DNA of 64,000 nt, taken from CBETVX01 sp965539935 (GTDB lineage Bacteria > Bacillota > Clostridia > Peptostreptococcales > Caminicellaceae). Below the pieces are notes generated by a model. It did no database searches. It saw only the letters and a list, made by a program, of their open reading frames with translations, and had not been told where the DNA came from. Below are positions 35,631-44,317 of the stretch, one piece after another. The stretch spans positions 1 through 64,000 of the forward strand of contig CBETVX010000001.1 in the NCBI GenBank assembly GCA_965539935.1, in the 5' to 3' direction. Made by a program: the position numbers and the translations under genes. Positions within the stretch are counted from its first letter, which is position 1. Each line of letters starts with the position of its first letter.

Positions 35631-36146
35631 ATGAATCAAGAACAATTAATTGAACAAATAGTTAAAGAGGTCATGTTATCTATGGGCAAAACCCAAGATA
35701 AGCCAAAGGAAAAAATAACACCAAATACTAGCCAAACTGTAAGCAAAGAAGATTATCCTTTAGTAAGTAAAAAACCAGAATTAATTAAAACCCCTACAGG
35801 AAAAACATTAGATGAAATAACCTTAAAGGGAGTTTTAGATGGAGATATAACAGCATTGGACGTAAGAATTGCTCCTGAAACCTTAGAACTTCAAGCACAA
35901 GTTGCAGAATCAGTTGGAAGAGAAGCCTTTGCAAGAAATCTAAGAAGAGCAGCTGAATTAATAGCAGTTCCTGACGACAGGATTTTAGAGATATATAATG
36001 CCCTTAGACCTTATCGTTCAAATAAAGAAGAATTATTGGAGATAGCTGATGAATTAGAAAATAAATATAATGCCAAGGTTAATGCTGCCTTTGTAAGGGA
36101 AGCAGCGGAGGTATACCAGCAGAGAAATAGATTAAGGGTAGACTAG
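35631..36146 (+). CDS. pduE: Propanediol dehydratase small subunit PduE
   Basis: The product is 171 residues. ATG 35631 is preferred because TGGAGGTGA lies directly upstream; an in-frame ATG at 35616 overlaps that site. The N-terminal helix EQLIEQIVKEVMLSMG is again encapsulation-peptide-like. Conserved gamma-subunit blocks are LDVRIAPETLELQAQVAE and GREAFARNLRRAAEL, and RPYRSNKEELLEIADELE near the C-terminus. It completes the diol dehydratase. Confidence 0.95.
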   Translation: MNQEQLIEQIVKEVMLSMGKTQDKPKEKITPNTSQTVSKEDYPLVSKKPELIKTPTGKTLDEITLKGVLDGDITALDVRIAPETLELQAQVAESVGREAFARNLRRAAELIAVPDDRILEIYNALRPYRSNKEELLEIADELENKYNAKVNAAFVREAAEVYQQRNRLRVD

Positions 36147-36177
36147 TATTTTAAGAGAAGGCCAGGAGGTAAAAAAA

Positions 36178-38007
36178 ATGAGAATAGTAGCAGGCGTGGA
36201 CATAGGAAATGCAACAACTGAAGTTGCGTTGGCAGAAGTATCAGAAAAAAATGAAGTAAATTTCCTTTCCAGCGGAATAGTTGAAACAACTGGAATAAAG
36301 GGAACTAAACAAAATATTCATGGTGTCTTCGCCTCCCTCAAACAGGCTTTAAATAAGACCAATCTAAATATAGAGGATTTAGACCTAGTTAGGATAAATG
36401 AAGCAGCTCCTGTAATTGGGGATGTGGCCATGGAAACAATTACTGAAACTATCATTACTGAATCCACAATGATTGGCCATAATCCTTCAACTCCAGGAGG
36501 ATTAGGGTTAGGCGTAGGTATTACTATTAAGATTCAAGATTTAGAAAAGGCAAATAAGAAGGACAGTTATATAGTACTTATTTCAAAGGATATAGATTTT
36601 GGAGTAGCTGCTAAAAGGATAAATGAATTTACAAAAAAGGGTATAAAAATCCAAGGGGCTATTGTCCAAAAAGATGATGGAGTATTAATAAATAACAGAC
36701 TAAATAAGCCAATTCCTATTGTTGATGAAGTATCATTATTAGAAAAAGTTCCTTTAAATATGGTAAGTGCTATAGAGGTAGCAGCACCTGGTCAAGTAGT
36801 TGAGATATTATCAAATCCCTATGGAATAGCAACAGTTTTTAATTTATCCTCCGAGGATACAAAACAAATAGTGCCCTTAGCTAGAGCCTTGATAGGAAAC
36901 AGATCGGCTGTAGTTATAAAAACTCCAAAGGGGGATGTACAGGAAAGGAAAATTCCTTCCGGTAAAATTCATATTATTGGAGAAAAGAGAAGGGCCAAAG
37001 TTGATGTGGATGACGGAGCCCAAACAATTATGAAAGTTCTTAAGGTTACTTCTCCCATTATTGATATACAGGGAGAACCAGGTACAAATGCGGGAGGGAT
37101 GTTAGAGAAAGTAAGGCAAGTTATGTCAGATCTAACAAAACAGCATCCAAGGGATATTAAAATTCAAGATTTACTTGCTGTAGATACCTTTGTACCTCAA
37201 AAAGTAAAGGGTGGTTTAGCAGAAGAGTTTTCCTTAGAAAATGCAGTTGGTATTGCAGCCATGGTAAAGGCCGATAAATTGCAGATGGATATGATAGCCC
37301 ATGTTCTAAAGGAAGAAATAGGAGTTAAGGTAGAGGTTGGAGGAGTAGAAGCAGATATGGCCATAAGGGGAGCCTTGACTACACCAGGAAGTAATAAACC
37401 CTTGGCAATATTAGATATGGGTGCAGGTTCAACCGATGCTTCTATAATTAGTAAAAATGGTGATATAAAATCTATTCATCTTGCGGGAGCAGGAAATATG
37501 GTTACATTATTGATTAACTCTGAATTAGGATTGGATGATTTTAATTTAGCAGAAGATATAAAAAAATATCCACTGGCTAAAGTAGAAAGTTTGTTTCATA
37601 TCCGACATGAGGATGGAACCGTTGAGTTTTTTGACAAACCTTTAAATCCTAAGGTCTTTGCCAGTGTAGTTATATTAAAGGATAAAGATATGGTTCCCAT
37701 ACCGGGCAATTATTCAGTAGAAAAAATAAAAATCATAAGGAGGTCTGCAAAGGAGAAGGTATTTGTTACTAATGCCATACGGGCATTAAGTAGAGTTTGC
37801 CCTACAGGAAATATTAGAGATATAGAATTTGTAGTACTAGTAGGTGGATCGGCATTAGACTTTGAAATTCCTCAGTTAGTAACCGATGCTTTATCAAAAT
37901 ATGGAGTTGTTGCAGGTCGAGCAAATATCCGAGGGACTGAAGGACCAAGAAATGCAGTAGCCACTGGTTTAATATTAGCTCTAGATAAAGAAGGAGATAA
38001 GATATGA
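36178..38007 (+). CDS. pduG: Diol dehydratase reactivase large subunit PduG
   Basis: The product is 609 residues, an Hsp70-like ATPase. The N-terminal phosphate-binding motif is GVDIGNATTEVALAE and the second is LDMGAGSTDASIISK near residues 412-426. It uses ATP to expel damaged cobalamin from inactivated diol dehydratase. AGGAGG precedes the ATG. The stop codon overlaps the ATG of pduH (ATGA), so the two reactivase subunits are translationally coupled. Confidence 0.96.
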   Translation: MRIVAGVDIGNATTEVALAEVSEKNEVNFLSSGIVETTGIKGTKQNIHGVFASLKQALNKTNLNIEDLDLVRINEAAPVIGDVAMETITETIITESTMIGHNPSTPGGLGLGVGITIKIQDLEKANKKDSYIVLISKDIDFGVAAKRINEFTKKGIKIQGAIVQKDDGVLINNRLNKPIPIVDEVSLLEKVPLNMVSAIEVAAPGQVVEILSNPYGIATVFNLSSEDTKQIVPLARALIGNRSAVVIKTPKGDVQERKIPSGKIHIIGEKRRAKVDVDDGAQTIMKVLKVTSPIIDIQGEPGTNAGGMLEKVRQVMSDLTKQHPRDIKIQDLLAVDTFVPQKVKGGLAEEFSLENAVGIAAMVKADKLQMDMIAHVLKEEIGVKVEVGGVEADMAIRGALTTPGSNKPLAILDMGAGSTDASIISKNGDIKSIHLAGAGNMVTLLINSELGLDDFNLAEDIKKYPLAKVESLFHIRHEDGTVEFFDKPLNPKVFASVVILKDKDMVPIPGNYSVEKIKIIRRSAKEKVFVTNAIRALSRVCPTGNIRDIEFVVLVGGSALDFEIPQLVTDALSKYGVVAGRANIRGTEGPRNAVATGLILALDKEGDKI

Positions 38008-38459
38008 AAAGAAGTCCAAATATGGAGAAACCTACAATAAATATATATTATGATGATAACTTTGTGGACACATCTATGTTTTTAGAACTGTTGTGGGGGA
38101 TAGAGGAAGAAGGAATTCCTTATTCCTTACATTCACAAAACAATGAAACGTCAATTGAATTAGGCTATAGGGGAGCAGAAGAATCTAGATTAGATGTAGG
38201 AATTGGGATTGGGAAAGATAAAAAAATTATTCTACATTATACAAAATTGGAAAAGGAAAGGCCATTGTTTACTATAGATATAAGTAGCGATAAATATGTA
38301 TTGAGAGCGCTAGGATCAAATGCTGCAAGGCTTGTTAAAGGCATACCTTTCAAAGAGATGAATCCAAAGAAAAGTGAGAAAGAACTGAACAATATAAAGA
38401 ATAATGAAAATATTGATATAGCAGAAATTGTAGCAAAAGTCCTGGAAAGATTGAAATAA
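38004..38459 (+). CDS. pduH: Diol dehydratase reactivase small subunit PduH
   Basis: The product is 151 residues. The typical small-subunit blocks are FLELLWGIEEEGIPY and GSNAARLVKGIPFK, which resemble the dehydratase beta subunit that PduH displaces. After a ~15-residue polar linker the protein ends with IDIAEIVAKVLERLK, an amphipathic helix that looks like an encapsulation peptide at the C-terminus, an unusual place. The start overlaps the pduG stop by 4 bases. An alternative start six codons later (MEKPT) is possible. Confidence 0.93.
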   Translation: MKRSPNMEKPTINIYYDDNFVDTSMFLELLWGIEEEGIPYSLHSQNNETSIELGYRGAEESRLDVGIGIGKDKKIILHYTKLEKERPLFTIDISSDKYVLRALGSNAARLVKGIPFKEMNPKKSEKELNNIKNNENIDIAEIVAKVLERLK

Positions 38460-38485
38460 AAATGAAGGCTTAAGGAGGTGTAAGT

Positions 38486-39031
38486 TTGTCAAAACTTGCC
38501 TTAGGAATTATAGAAACAGTAGGGTTGGCAGCAGCCTTTGAAGCAGCAGACGTTGCAGTTAAATCTGCTAATGTAAAATTATTGGGATATGAATTAACGA
38601 AGGGAAATGGAATGGCTACTATTAAGGTAGTAGGTGATGTTGGAGCAGTTAAAGCAGCTGTTGAAGCTGGAGTAGCGGCTGCAAAAAAAATAAATACAGT
38701 CTGGAGTAAACAAGTGATTCCAAGACCCCATGATGAAATAGATATCCTTGTGCATAATGTAGAAACTGTAGGACTTGAATTAATAAAACAACAGGAAGAT
38801 TTATATACAAAAGAAGATAAAGAAGAAAGTGATGTTGAGAAAGAACAGACCAATAACTTAGAAGAAATAAATGAAAAGGTAGATAAGGAAGAACGTGAAG
38901 TTATTAATGGGGAAATTGAGAAAAAGGAAGAAAGGGAAGTGTGTAATCTCTGTAAAGATCCCAAGTGTCCAAGGAGAAAGGGAGAACTTAAAGTAAATTG
39001 TATTCATTATGAAGAATTGAGGGAGGAGTAA
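38486..39031 (+). CDS. pduK: Microcompartment shell protein PduK with C-terminal Cys motif
   Basis: The product is 181 residues. The first ~95 residues are a BMC domain (LGIIETVGLAAAFEAADVA). Then comes a highly acidic/charged linker of ~60 residues, and a C-terminal Cys-rich motif CNLCKDPKCPRRKG with a later Cys in VNCIHY, which suggests metal or Fe-S binding as proposed for PduK. TTG 38486 follows AAGGAGGTG. It lies directly before pduJ, as in other pdu operons. Confidence 0.9.
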   Translation: MSKLALGIIETVGLAAAFEAADVAVKSANVKLLGYELTKGNGMATIKVVGDVGAVKAAVEAGVAAAKKINTVWSKQVIPRPHDEIDILVHNVETVGLELIKQQEDLYTKEDKEESDVEKEQTNNLEEINEKVDKEEREVINGEIEKKEEREVCNLCKDPKCPRRKGELKVNCIHYEELREE

Positions 39032-39033
39032 AT

Positions 39034-39321
39034 ATGAATGATGCATTAGGCATGATAGAAACAAAGGGCCTTATAGGTGCCATAGAAGCGGCAGATGCTA
39101 TGACTAAGTCGGCAAATGTAACTTTAATAGGATATGAAAAAATTGGTCATGGTTTAGTAACTGTAATGGTAAGGGGAGATGTAGGGGCTGTAAAGGCAGC
39201 CACTGATGCTGGAGCATCTGCAGCAGAAAGAGTTGGAGAAGTAGTGTCAGTTCATGTAATAGCAAGACCCCATACAGATACTGAAAAAATCTTACCTAAA
39301 TCAATAGAGAATGAAGAGTAA
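39034..39321 (+). CDS. pduJ: Microcompartment hexameric shell protein PduJ
   Basis: The product is 95 residues, a single BMC domain nearly identical to the first gene of the operon. The pore region reads YEKIGHGLVTVMVRGDVGAV; His replaces the central Ser of the PduA pore, which could change pore selectivity. It is named PduJ from its position after pduK. GGGAGGAG precedes the ATG, 2 bases after the pduK stop. Confidence 0.92.
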   Translation: MNDALGMIETKGLIGAIEAADAMTKSANVTLIGYEKIGHGLVTVMVRGDVGAVKAATDAGASAAERVGEVVSVHVIARPHTDTEKILPKSIENEE

Positions 39322-39343
39322 AAATCTAGAAAGGGGATTTCCC

Positions 39344-39991
39344 ATGGGGTTAAGTGAAAAAGATCTGATAAGAGAGATAGTTACAAGGGTTGTAGAAAGA
39401 ATCTCTGACTACTGTGAAAAAAAATATATACCCGTTGGAATTTCTAATCGCCACATTCATCTAAATAAAGAGGATTTGGAAATTTTATTTGGTAAAGGAT
39501 ATGGGCTTACAAGATTAAAGGATTTGAAACAGCCAGGACAGTATGCTGCTAAGGAAACCGTAAGGATTATTGGACCAAAGGGGACTTTGGACAAGGTTAG
39601 GATATTAGGACCTGTCAGAGAAAAGACACAACTAGAAATATCATTAACCGATAGTTTTACCTTAGGGGTAGATATTCCAGTACGTGAATCGGGGAAAATT
39701 CAGGGAACGCCAGGAATAATAATTGAAGGCCCTAAGGGAAGAATTGAAAAAGAAAATGGAGTTATTGCTGCCTTAAGACATATCCATATGCCAACAAATA
39801 TAGCAAAATTGTGGAATATAAAAGATAAAGAGATGGTAACTGTCCTAGCTGGAGATAGGAGAAAATTGATTTTTCATAATGTATTGGTACGGGTTTCAGA
39901 CAAATATTCATTAGAGATGCATGTAGATATTGATGAAGCTAATGCCGCCGGCTTAAAAAATGGAGATATGGTCAAGATAATAGGAGACTAA
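39344..39991 (+). CDS. pduL: Phosphate propanoyltransferase PduL
   Basis: PduL converts propionyl-CoA and phosphate to propionyl-phosphate, recycling CoA inside the shell. The product is about 215 residues. Zinc-binding histidines are in ISNRHIHLNKEDLE and AALRHIHMPTNIA, and the core has GPVREKTQLEISLTD. The N-terminal SEKDLIREIVTRVVERI is an encapsulation-type helix. ATG 39344 is preferred over 39311, since AAGGGGAT lies at 39331-39338 and 39311 is within pduJ. It is unrelated to Pta. Confidence 0.94.
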   Translation: MGLSEKDLIREIVTRVVERISDYCEKKYIPVGISNRHIHLNKEDLEILFGKGYGLTRLKDLKQPGQYAAKETVRIIGPKGTLDKVRILGPVREKTQLEISLTDSFTLGVDIPVRESGKIQGTPGIIIEGPKGRIEKENGVIAALRHIHMPTNIAKLWNIKDKEMVTVLAGDRRKLIFHNVLVRVSDKYSLEMHVDIDEANAAGLKNGDMVKIIGD

Positions 39992-40006
39992 GGGAGAATG
40001 TTTTTT

Positions 40007-40825
40007 ATGGATCTCGATAAAGTTAATGAAAAAATAGAATATTTTTCACAACTAATAGAAGAAAAAAGGATGAATACCTATGAAGGTCAATTAAATGTAG
40101 GTGTAGACCTCGGAACAGCTAATATAGTTATTTCGGTGGTGGATGAATTAGGAAACCCCGTTGCTGGAGCATCCTATGGGGCTTCGGTAGTGAAAGATGG
40201 ATTAGTGGTTGACTATATTGGAGCTGTCCGTATAGTTAGAAGATTGAAAAATCAAGTTGAGGATATCCTTGGACTTAGATTGACAAAGGCTGCCACGGCT
40301 ATTCCCCCAGGAACCCTAGGGGGCAATGTAAAAGCAATAGCAAATGTTGTGGAGTCCGCTGATTTAGAAGTAATAAATGTAGTTGACGAACCTACGGCAG
40401 CGGCATCGGTTCTCGGTATTAAAGATGGAGCAGTTGTTGATGTTGGAGGAGGAACCACAGGGATAAGTATCTTAAAGGATGGAAAGGTAATATACACAGC
40501 CGATGAACCTACAGGGGGAACCCATATGAGTCTGGTACTGGCGGGCAATTATAGGATTACCTTCGAAGAAGCAGAAAAAATTAAATTAGATAGATCGAAA
40601 CAAAAAGATGTTTTTTCAATAATAAAGCCAGTTGTAGAAAAAATGGCATATATTGTTAAAAGACATATTCATAAATACGATGTAAAAAAAATCTATGTGG
40701 TTGGAGGGGCATGTTGCTTTGATGAATTTGAAAAGGTATTTGTAAAAGAAATTGGATTGCCAACAGTTAAACCCAACAATCCCCTCCTAGTAACACCTTT
40801 AGGTATTGCACTCCACTGTAAATAG
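40007..40825 (+). CDS. eutJ: EutJ-family Hsp70-like ATPase
   Basis: The product is about 272 residues. The actin/Hsp70 ATPase motifs are VGVDLGTANIVISVVD and GAVVDVGGGTTGISI, with VVDEPTAAASVLG between them. This is EutJ, a putative chaperone of ethanolamine microcompartments that is also found in many Firmicute pdu operons. A substrate-protein-binding domain is absent, as usual for the family. ATG 40007 lies 10 bases after AGGGAG; ATG 39998 lies inside the site. It sits after pduL, as in Listeria-type pdu clusters. Confidence 0.9.
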   Translation: MDLDKVNEKIEYFSQLIEEKRMNTYEGQLNVGVDLGTANIVISVVDELGNPVAGASYGASVVKDGLVVDYIGAVRIVRRLKNQVEDILGLRLTKAATAIPPGTLGGNVKAIANVVESADLEVINVVDEPTAAASVLGIKDGAVVDVGGGTTGISILKDGKVIYTADEPTGGTHMSLVLAGNYRITFEEAEKIKLDRSKQKDVFSIIKPVVEKMAYIVKRHIHKYDVKKIYVVGGACCFDEFEKVFVKEIGLPTVKPNNPLLVTPLGIALHCK

Positions 40826-40839
40826 TGAGGTGACTATAA

Positions 40840-41613
40840 TTGGATTTGGAGAAAATTATTGACTTAATAGCAGAAGAAGTAGTACGAAGGATGAGAAACC
40901 GTCCTAAAAAGGCTCTTGTAATATTCACTGGAGCTGCAATAGGATTTTCACAATCAATTAAGTGCATAAAAAATTTAAAGGAGGATGGCTGGGATTTAAA
41001 AATCCTTTTATCCAAAAGTGCTGAATATGTTTTAACTAGGGACTTGATTAAGGAATCCCTTGACATAGATAAGATACATGTTGAAAGTGAAGTTACAGGT
41101 ATGAAGGAATTATATAATGATGTGGATATGATAATTATTCCTGCCTTAACATTAAACTCGGCTGTAAAAATAGCCTTATGTATATGCGATAATCTAGTAA
41201 CTAATATAGTATCCCATGGAATAATGGAAGGAATTCCAATACTGGCAGCCAAGGATGCTTGTGATTTAAGGAATCCTGTTAGATCTAAATTGGGGGCAAA
41301 AAAAATACCAGAAGCATATTTAAATAAAGTAGAGGATTACATTAGTATATTAGAAAGTTATGGAATTAAAATGGTGGAGGCTAAAGATATTTATAAATAT
41401 GCCATACAAAATAGAACTGAACATAGCCTAATAAAAAAACCAGATAATGGGAATTGTGGTTTAAATATAAGCAAAAGAGTTTTATCAAGGGCAGACATTA
41501 TAGGTGCCCTGAATTATGGAAGGAAAATAAATATATCTAAGAGTACAATTATTACAGCATTAGCTAAGGAAACAGCTAAAGAGTACGCAGTGGAAATCGT
41601 TAGAAACAGATAA
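40840..41613 (+). CDS. Microcompartment-associated flavoprotein-like protein
   Basis: The product is 257 residues of unestablished function. It opens with LEKIIDLIAEEVVRRM, an amphipathic helix like the cargo peptides of PduD and PduP, followed by a Pro/basic linker (NRPKK). The body from residue 25 (ALVIFTGAAIGFSQSIKCI) resembles the flavoprotein (phosphopantothenoylcysteine-decarboxylase-like) Rossmann fold, with PALTLNSAVKIALCICDNLV where such proteins read PAT.NT.AK.A.G..D.L. It occupies the position of pduM between pduL/eutJ and pduN. TTG 40840 follows GAGGTGA. The prediction is that it is lumenal cargo binding FMN. Confidence 0.65.
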   Translation: MDLEKIIDLIAEEVVRRMRNRPKKALVIFTGAAIGFSQSIKCIKNLKEDGWDLKILLSKSAEYVLTRDLIKESLDIDKIHVESEVTGMKELYNDVDMIIIPALTLNSAVKIALCICDNLVTNIVSHGIMEGIPILAAKDACDLRNPVRSKLGAKKIPEAYLNKVEDYISILESYGIKMVEAKDIYKYAIQNRTEHSLIKKPDNGNCGLNISKRVLSRADIIGALNYGRKINISKSTIITALAKETAKEYAVEIVRNR

Positions 41614-41630
41614 TGAAAGTAGGTGAGGCG

Positions 41631-41900
41631 GTGTATTTAGCTAAAATAAAGGGTATGGTTGTTGCAACTAGAAAGAATGAATCTTTAGTAGGAACTAAAA
41701 TTATGATTGTTCAGCCAATTAATTCCAAGGAAGAACCAATAGGTAATACTGAAGTTGCTATAGATTCAGTGGGTGCTGGTTCTGGGGAAATTGTCTTAGT
41801 TGCCAAAGGAAGTGCAGCTAGGCAAATATTTGAAAATAAAAACTCGCCCATAGATGCAGTTATTGTAGGCATTGTGGATAGTATGGAAGTTAATGAATAG
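41631..41900 (+). CDS. pduN: Microcompartment pentameric vertex protein PduN
   Basis: The product is about 89 residues of the EutN/CcmL family, which caps shell vertices as pentamers. YLAKIKGMVVATRKNESLVG matches the family N-terminus, and DSVGAGSGEIVLVAKGSAAR the conserved core. GTG 41631 fits both the family start and an AGGTGAG just upstream; an ATG at 41613, overlapping the previous stop, would add six residues and is the alternative. Confidence 0.92.
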   Translation: MYLAKIKGMVVATRKNESLVGTKIMIVQPINSKEEPIGNTEVAIDSVGAGSGEIVLVAKGSAARQIFENKNSPIDAVIVGIVDSMEVNE

Positions 41901-41914
41901 AGGAAGTGAAGGTC

Positions 41915-42904
41915 ATGGGTAATGTCTATACCAAAACTGGAGATAAAGGTAAAACAGGATTACTTGGAGGTAGTAGGATATGGAAGGACGACCTGAGAGT
42001 TACCTGCTATGGAACTTTAGATGAGGCAAATTCTATGATTGGGGTAGCCTATTCTATTACTAAAAATCAAGAAATAAAAGATAAATTACAAACAATTCAA
42101 AGAAAACTATTTTCTATTGGAGCGGAATTAGCCAGTGATGATAAGGGTAGCAAATATTTAAGGGAGAAGATTACAGACAGGGATATAAAATACTTGGAAG
42201 AAATGATTGACAAATATCTAAAAAGAATTGGAGAACAAAAATCATTTATTATCCCTGGCAAAACAACAGCCTCATCAATTATCCATGTTTCAAGGGCCAT
42301 TATTCGTAGAGCCGAGAGAAATATTATTAGCCTTAGTAAAAAGGAGGAGGTCAGAGAAGTATTATTAAAATATATAAATCGGCTATCTGATTTCCTTTTT
42401 GTACTAGCAAGGGTAGAAGAAACCTACGGCTTTATAGAAGATGTCAAAAATAAAGTCTTAGAAAGATTAAATATCAATAATAATAAAGAAAACTTAAATT
42501 TAGATATGGCAAAAAAAATGGCAGCAGCCGCTGAAAAAAAGGCATTAGATATGAATATACCCATAGTATTCTCCGTTGTTGACAAGGGAGGAAATCTCTT
42601 GCTAACCCATAGAATGGATGAAGCCATATTGGCAAGTATTGATATTTCAATCAATAAAGCTTATACATCAGCAATATTAAGGCTGCCAACCCATGAACTA
42701 GAGGAATTAACAAAACCAGGAGATGAGCTATATGGTATTCAGTGGACAAATGAAAATAGGATAGTAATTTTTGGTGGGGGATTTCCACTAAAAAAAGGCA
42801 GTGAAATAATAGGAGGAATAGGGGTTAGCGGTGGAACAGTTGAACAAGATATGATAATAGCATCCCATGTGCTAAGGGTATTTGAACTAGAGAAGGGAGT
42901 GTAG
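41915..42904 (+). CDS. pduO: ATP:cob(I)alamin adenosyltransferase PduO with C-terminal GlcG/HbpS domain
   Basis: The product is about 329 residues. The N-terminal ~185 residues form a PduO-type adenosyltransferase (YTKTGDKGKTGLLGG, YGTLDEANSMIG, SRAIIRRAERN), which makes the coenzyme B12 required by diol dehydratase. The C-terminal ~140 residues (AKKMAAAAEKKALDMNIPI; GGFPLKKGSEIIGGIGVSGG) form a GlcG/HbpS-like domain, the two-domain architecture of PduO. ATG 41915 follows AGGAAGTGAAGG; GTG 41906 is within that region. Confidence 0.94.
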   Translation: MGNVYTKTGDKGKTGLLGGSRIWKDDLRVTCYGTLDEANSMIGVAYSITKNQEIKDKLQTIQRKLFSIGAELASDDKGSKYLREKITDRDIKYLEEMIDKYLKRIGEQKSFIIPGKTTASSIIHVSRAIIRRAERNIISLSKKEEVREVLLKYINRLSDFLFVLARVEETYGFIEDVKNKVLERLNINNNKENLNLDMAKKMAAAAEKKALDMNIPIVFSVVDKGGNLLLTHRMDEAILASIDISINKAYTSAILRLPTHELEELTKPGDELYGIQWTNENRIVIFGGGFPLKKGSEIIGGIGVSGGTVEQDMIIASHVLRVFELEKGV

Positions 42905-42907
42905 GAA

Positions 42908-44302
42908 TTGAAAGTTGATGAATCTTATATTCGTGAAATTGTAATGAAGATGATAAATGAACAAAATAATAAAGGAGAAGTTTCTAAAACAGAAGATGGC
43001 ATATTTGACTCCATTGATGAGGCGATAGATGCTGCTTGGAATGCTCAAAAAAAGCTTGTTGAATATAATCTAGAATTTAGAGGTAAGCTTATAGAATCCA
43101 TAAGAAATGAGGCAAGAAAAAATATTGACCTAATTTCTAAAATGGCAGTTGAAGAAACAGGAATGGGAAGATATGAGGACAAAAGAAAAAAGAATCTTCT
43201 GGTAGTTGAAAAAACTCCTGGAATTGAGGATTTGAAATCTGAAGTATTTTCAGGGGATGATGGGCTGACCCTATTAGAATTATCGCCCTTTGGTGTTATA
43301 GGAGCCATAACACCTACTACAAATCCCTCTGAAACAATTTTATGTAACTCCATTGGAATGATAGCTGCTGGCAATTCAGTAGTTTTTTGTCCCCATCCAT
43401 CTGCAAAATCTACTTCAATAAAAACAATAGAAATACTAAATCAGGCCATAACTAAAGCTGGAGGGCCTAAAAATCTTATCACAACTATAAAAGAGCCTAC
43501 AATAGAAAAAGTTAAAGCTATGATTAAACATAAGAAAATAAGCTTGCTTGTGGCCACAGGGGGACCAGGGGTAGTAAAGACCGTATTGTCATCTGGGAAA
43601 AAAGCCATAGGAGCGGGAGCAGGTAATCCACCAGCAGTTGTAGATGAAACGGCAGATATTGAGAAAGCCGCAAGGGATATAATAAATGGATGTAGTTTTG
43701 ATAACAATCTTCCATGTATAGCGGAAAAGGAAGTTATTGTTGTAGATTCAGTAGCCGATTATTTGATATTTAATATGAAGAAAAATAATGCCTATGAAAT
43801 AAAGGATACGAAACTAATGCATAAACTTGAAAAGCTAGTTATCAATGAAAATGGCCATGTAAATAAAGAGTATATTGGTAAAAATGCTGACTATATATTG
43901 GAAAAAATCGGTATAGATTGTGACCCCAAGACTAAGGCAATAATTATTGAAGTAAAAAAAGATCATCCCTTTGTTCAAGAGGAGTTGATGATGCCAATAC
44001 TTCCAATTGTAAGGGTAAAGGATATAGATGAAGCTATTAAAGTAGCAGTAGAGGTGGAACATGGGTTCAGACATACTGCCATAATGCATTCAAAGAATAT
44101 CGATAATTTAACAAGAATGGCAAAGGAAATTCAAACAACAATATTTGTTAAAAATGGCCCATCCTATGCAGGAATAGGAGTTGGAGGAGAAGGCTACACT
44201 ACATTTACTATTGCAGGCCCTACTGGAGAAGGTCTTACTTCAGCAAAAACATTTACTAGAAAAAGGAGATGTGTACTTGTTGGAGGATTCTCAATTAAAT
44301 AA
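42908..44302 (+). CDS. pduP: CoA-acylating propionaldehyde dehydrogenase PduP
   Basis: The enzyme oxidises propionaldehyde to propionyl-CoA with NAD+. The product is 464 residues. The N-terminal helix VDESYIREIVMKMINEQ is the encapsulation peptide. The catalytic Cys270 is in NNLPCIAEKEV; other blocks are SPFGVIGAITPTTNPSETI and GAGAGNPPAVVDETADI. TTG 42908 follows GGGAGTG and begins 3 bases after pduO ends. No PduQ is present in the operon to regenerate NAD+, so NADH must be reoxidised otherwise, perhaps with help from PduS. Confidence 0.95.
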   Translation: MKVDESYIREIVMKMINEQNNKGEVSKTEDGIFDSIDEAIDAAWNAQKKLVEYNLEFRGKLIESIRNEARKNIDLISKMAVEETGMGRYEDKRKKNLLVVEKTPGIEDLKSEVFSGDDGLTLLELSPFGVIGAITPTTNPSETILCNSIGMIAAGNSVVFCPHPSAKSTSIKTIEILNQAITKAGGPKNLITTIKEPTIEKVKAMIKHKKISLLVATGGPGVVKTVLSSGKKAIGAGAGNPPAVVDETADIEKAARDIINGCSFDNNLPCIAEKEVIVVDSVADYLIFNMKKNNAYEIKDTKLMHKLEKLVINENGHVNKEYIGKNADYILEKIGIDCDPKTKAIIIEVKKDHPFVQEELMMPILPIVRVKDIDEAIKVAVEVEHGFRHTAIMHSKNIDNLTRMAKEIQTTIFVKNGPSYAGIGVGGEGYTTFTIAGPTGEGLTSAKTFTRKRRCVLVGGFSIK

Positions 44303-44317
44303 AATTGAGGTGATATT

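Noticed and set aside
36178..38007. PduG as a general chaperone or DnaK
   Set aside because: The length, the MGAGSTDASI block and coupling to pduH identify a diol dehydratase reactivase.
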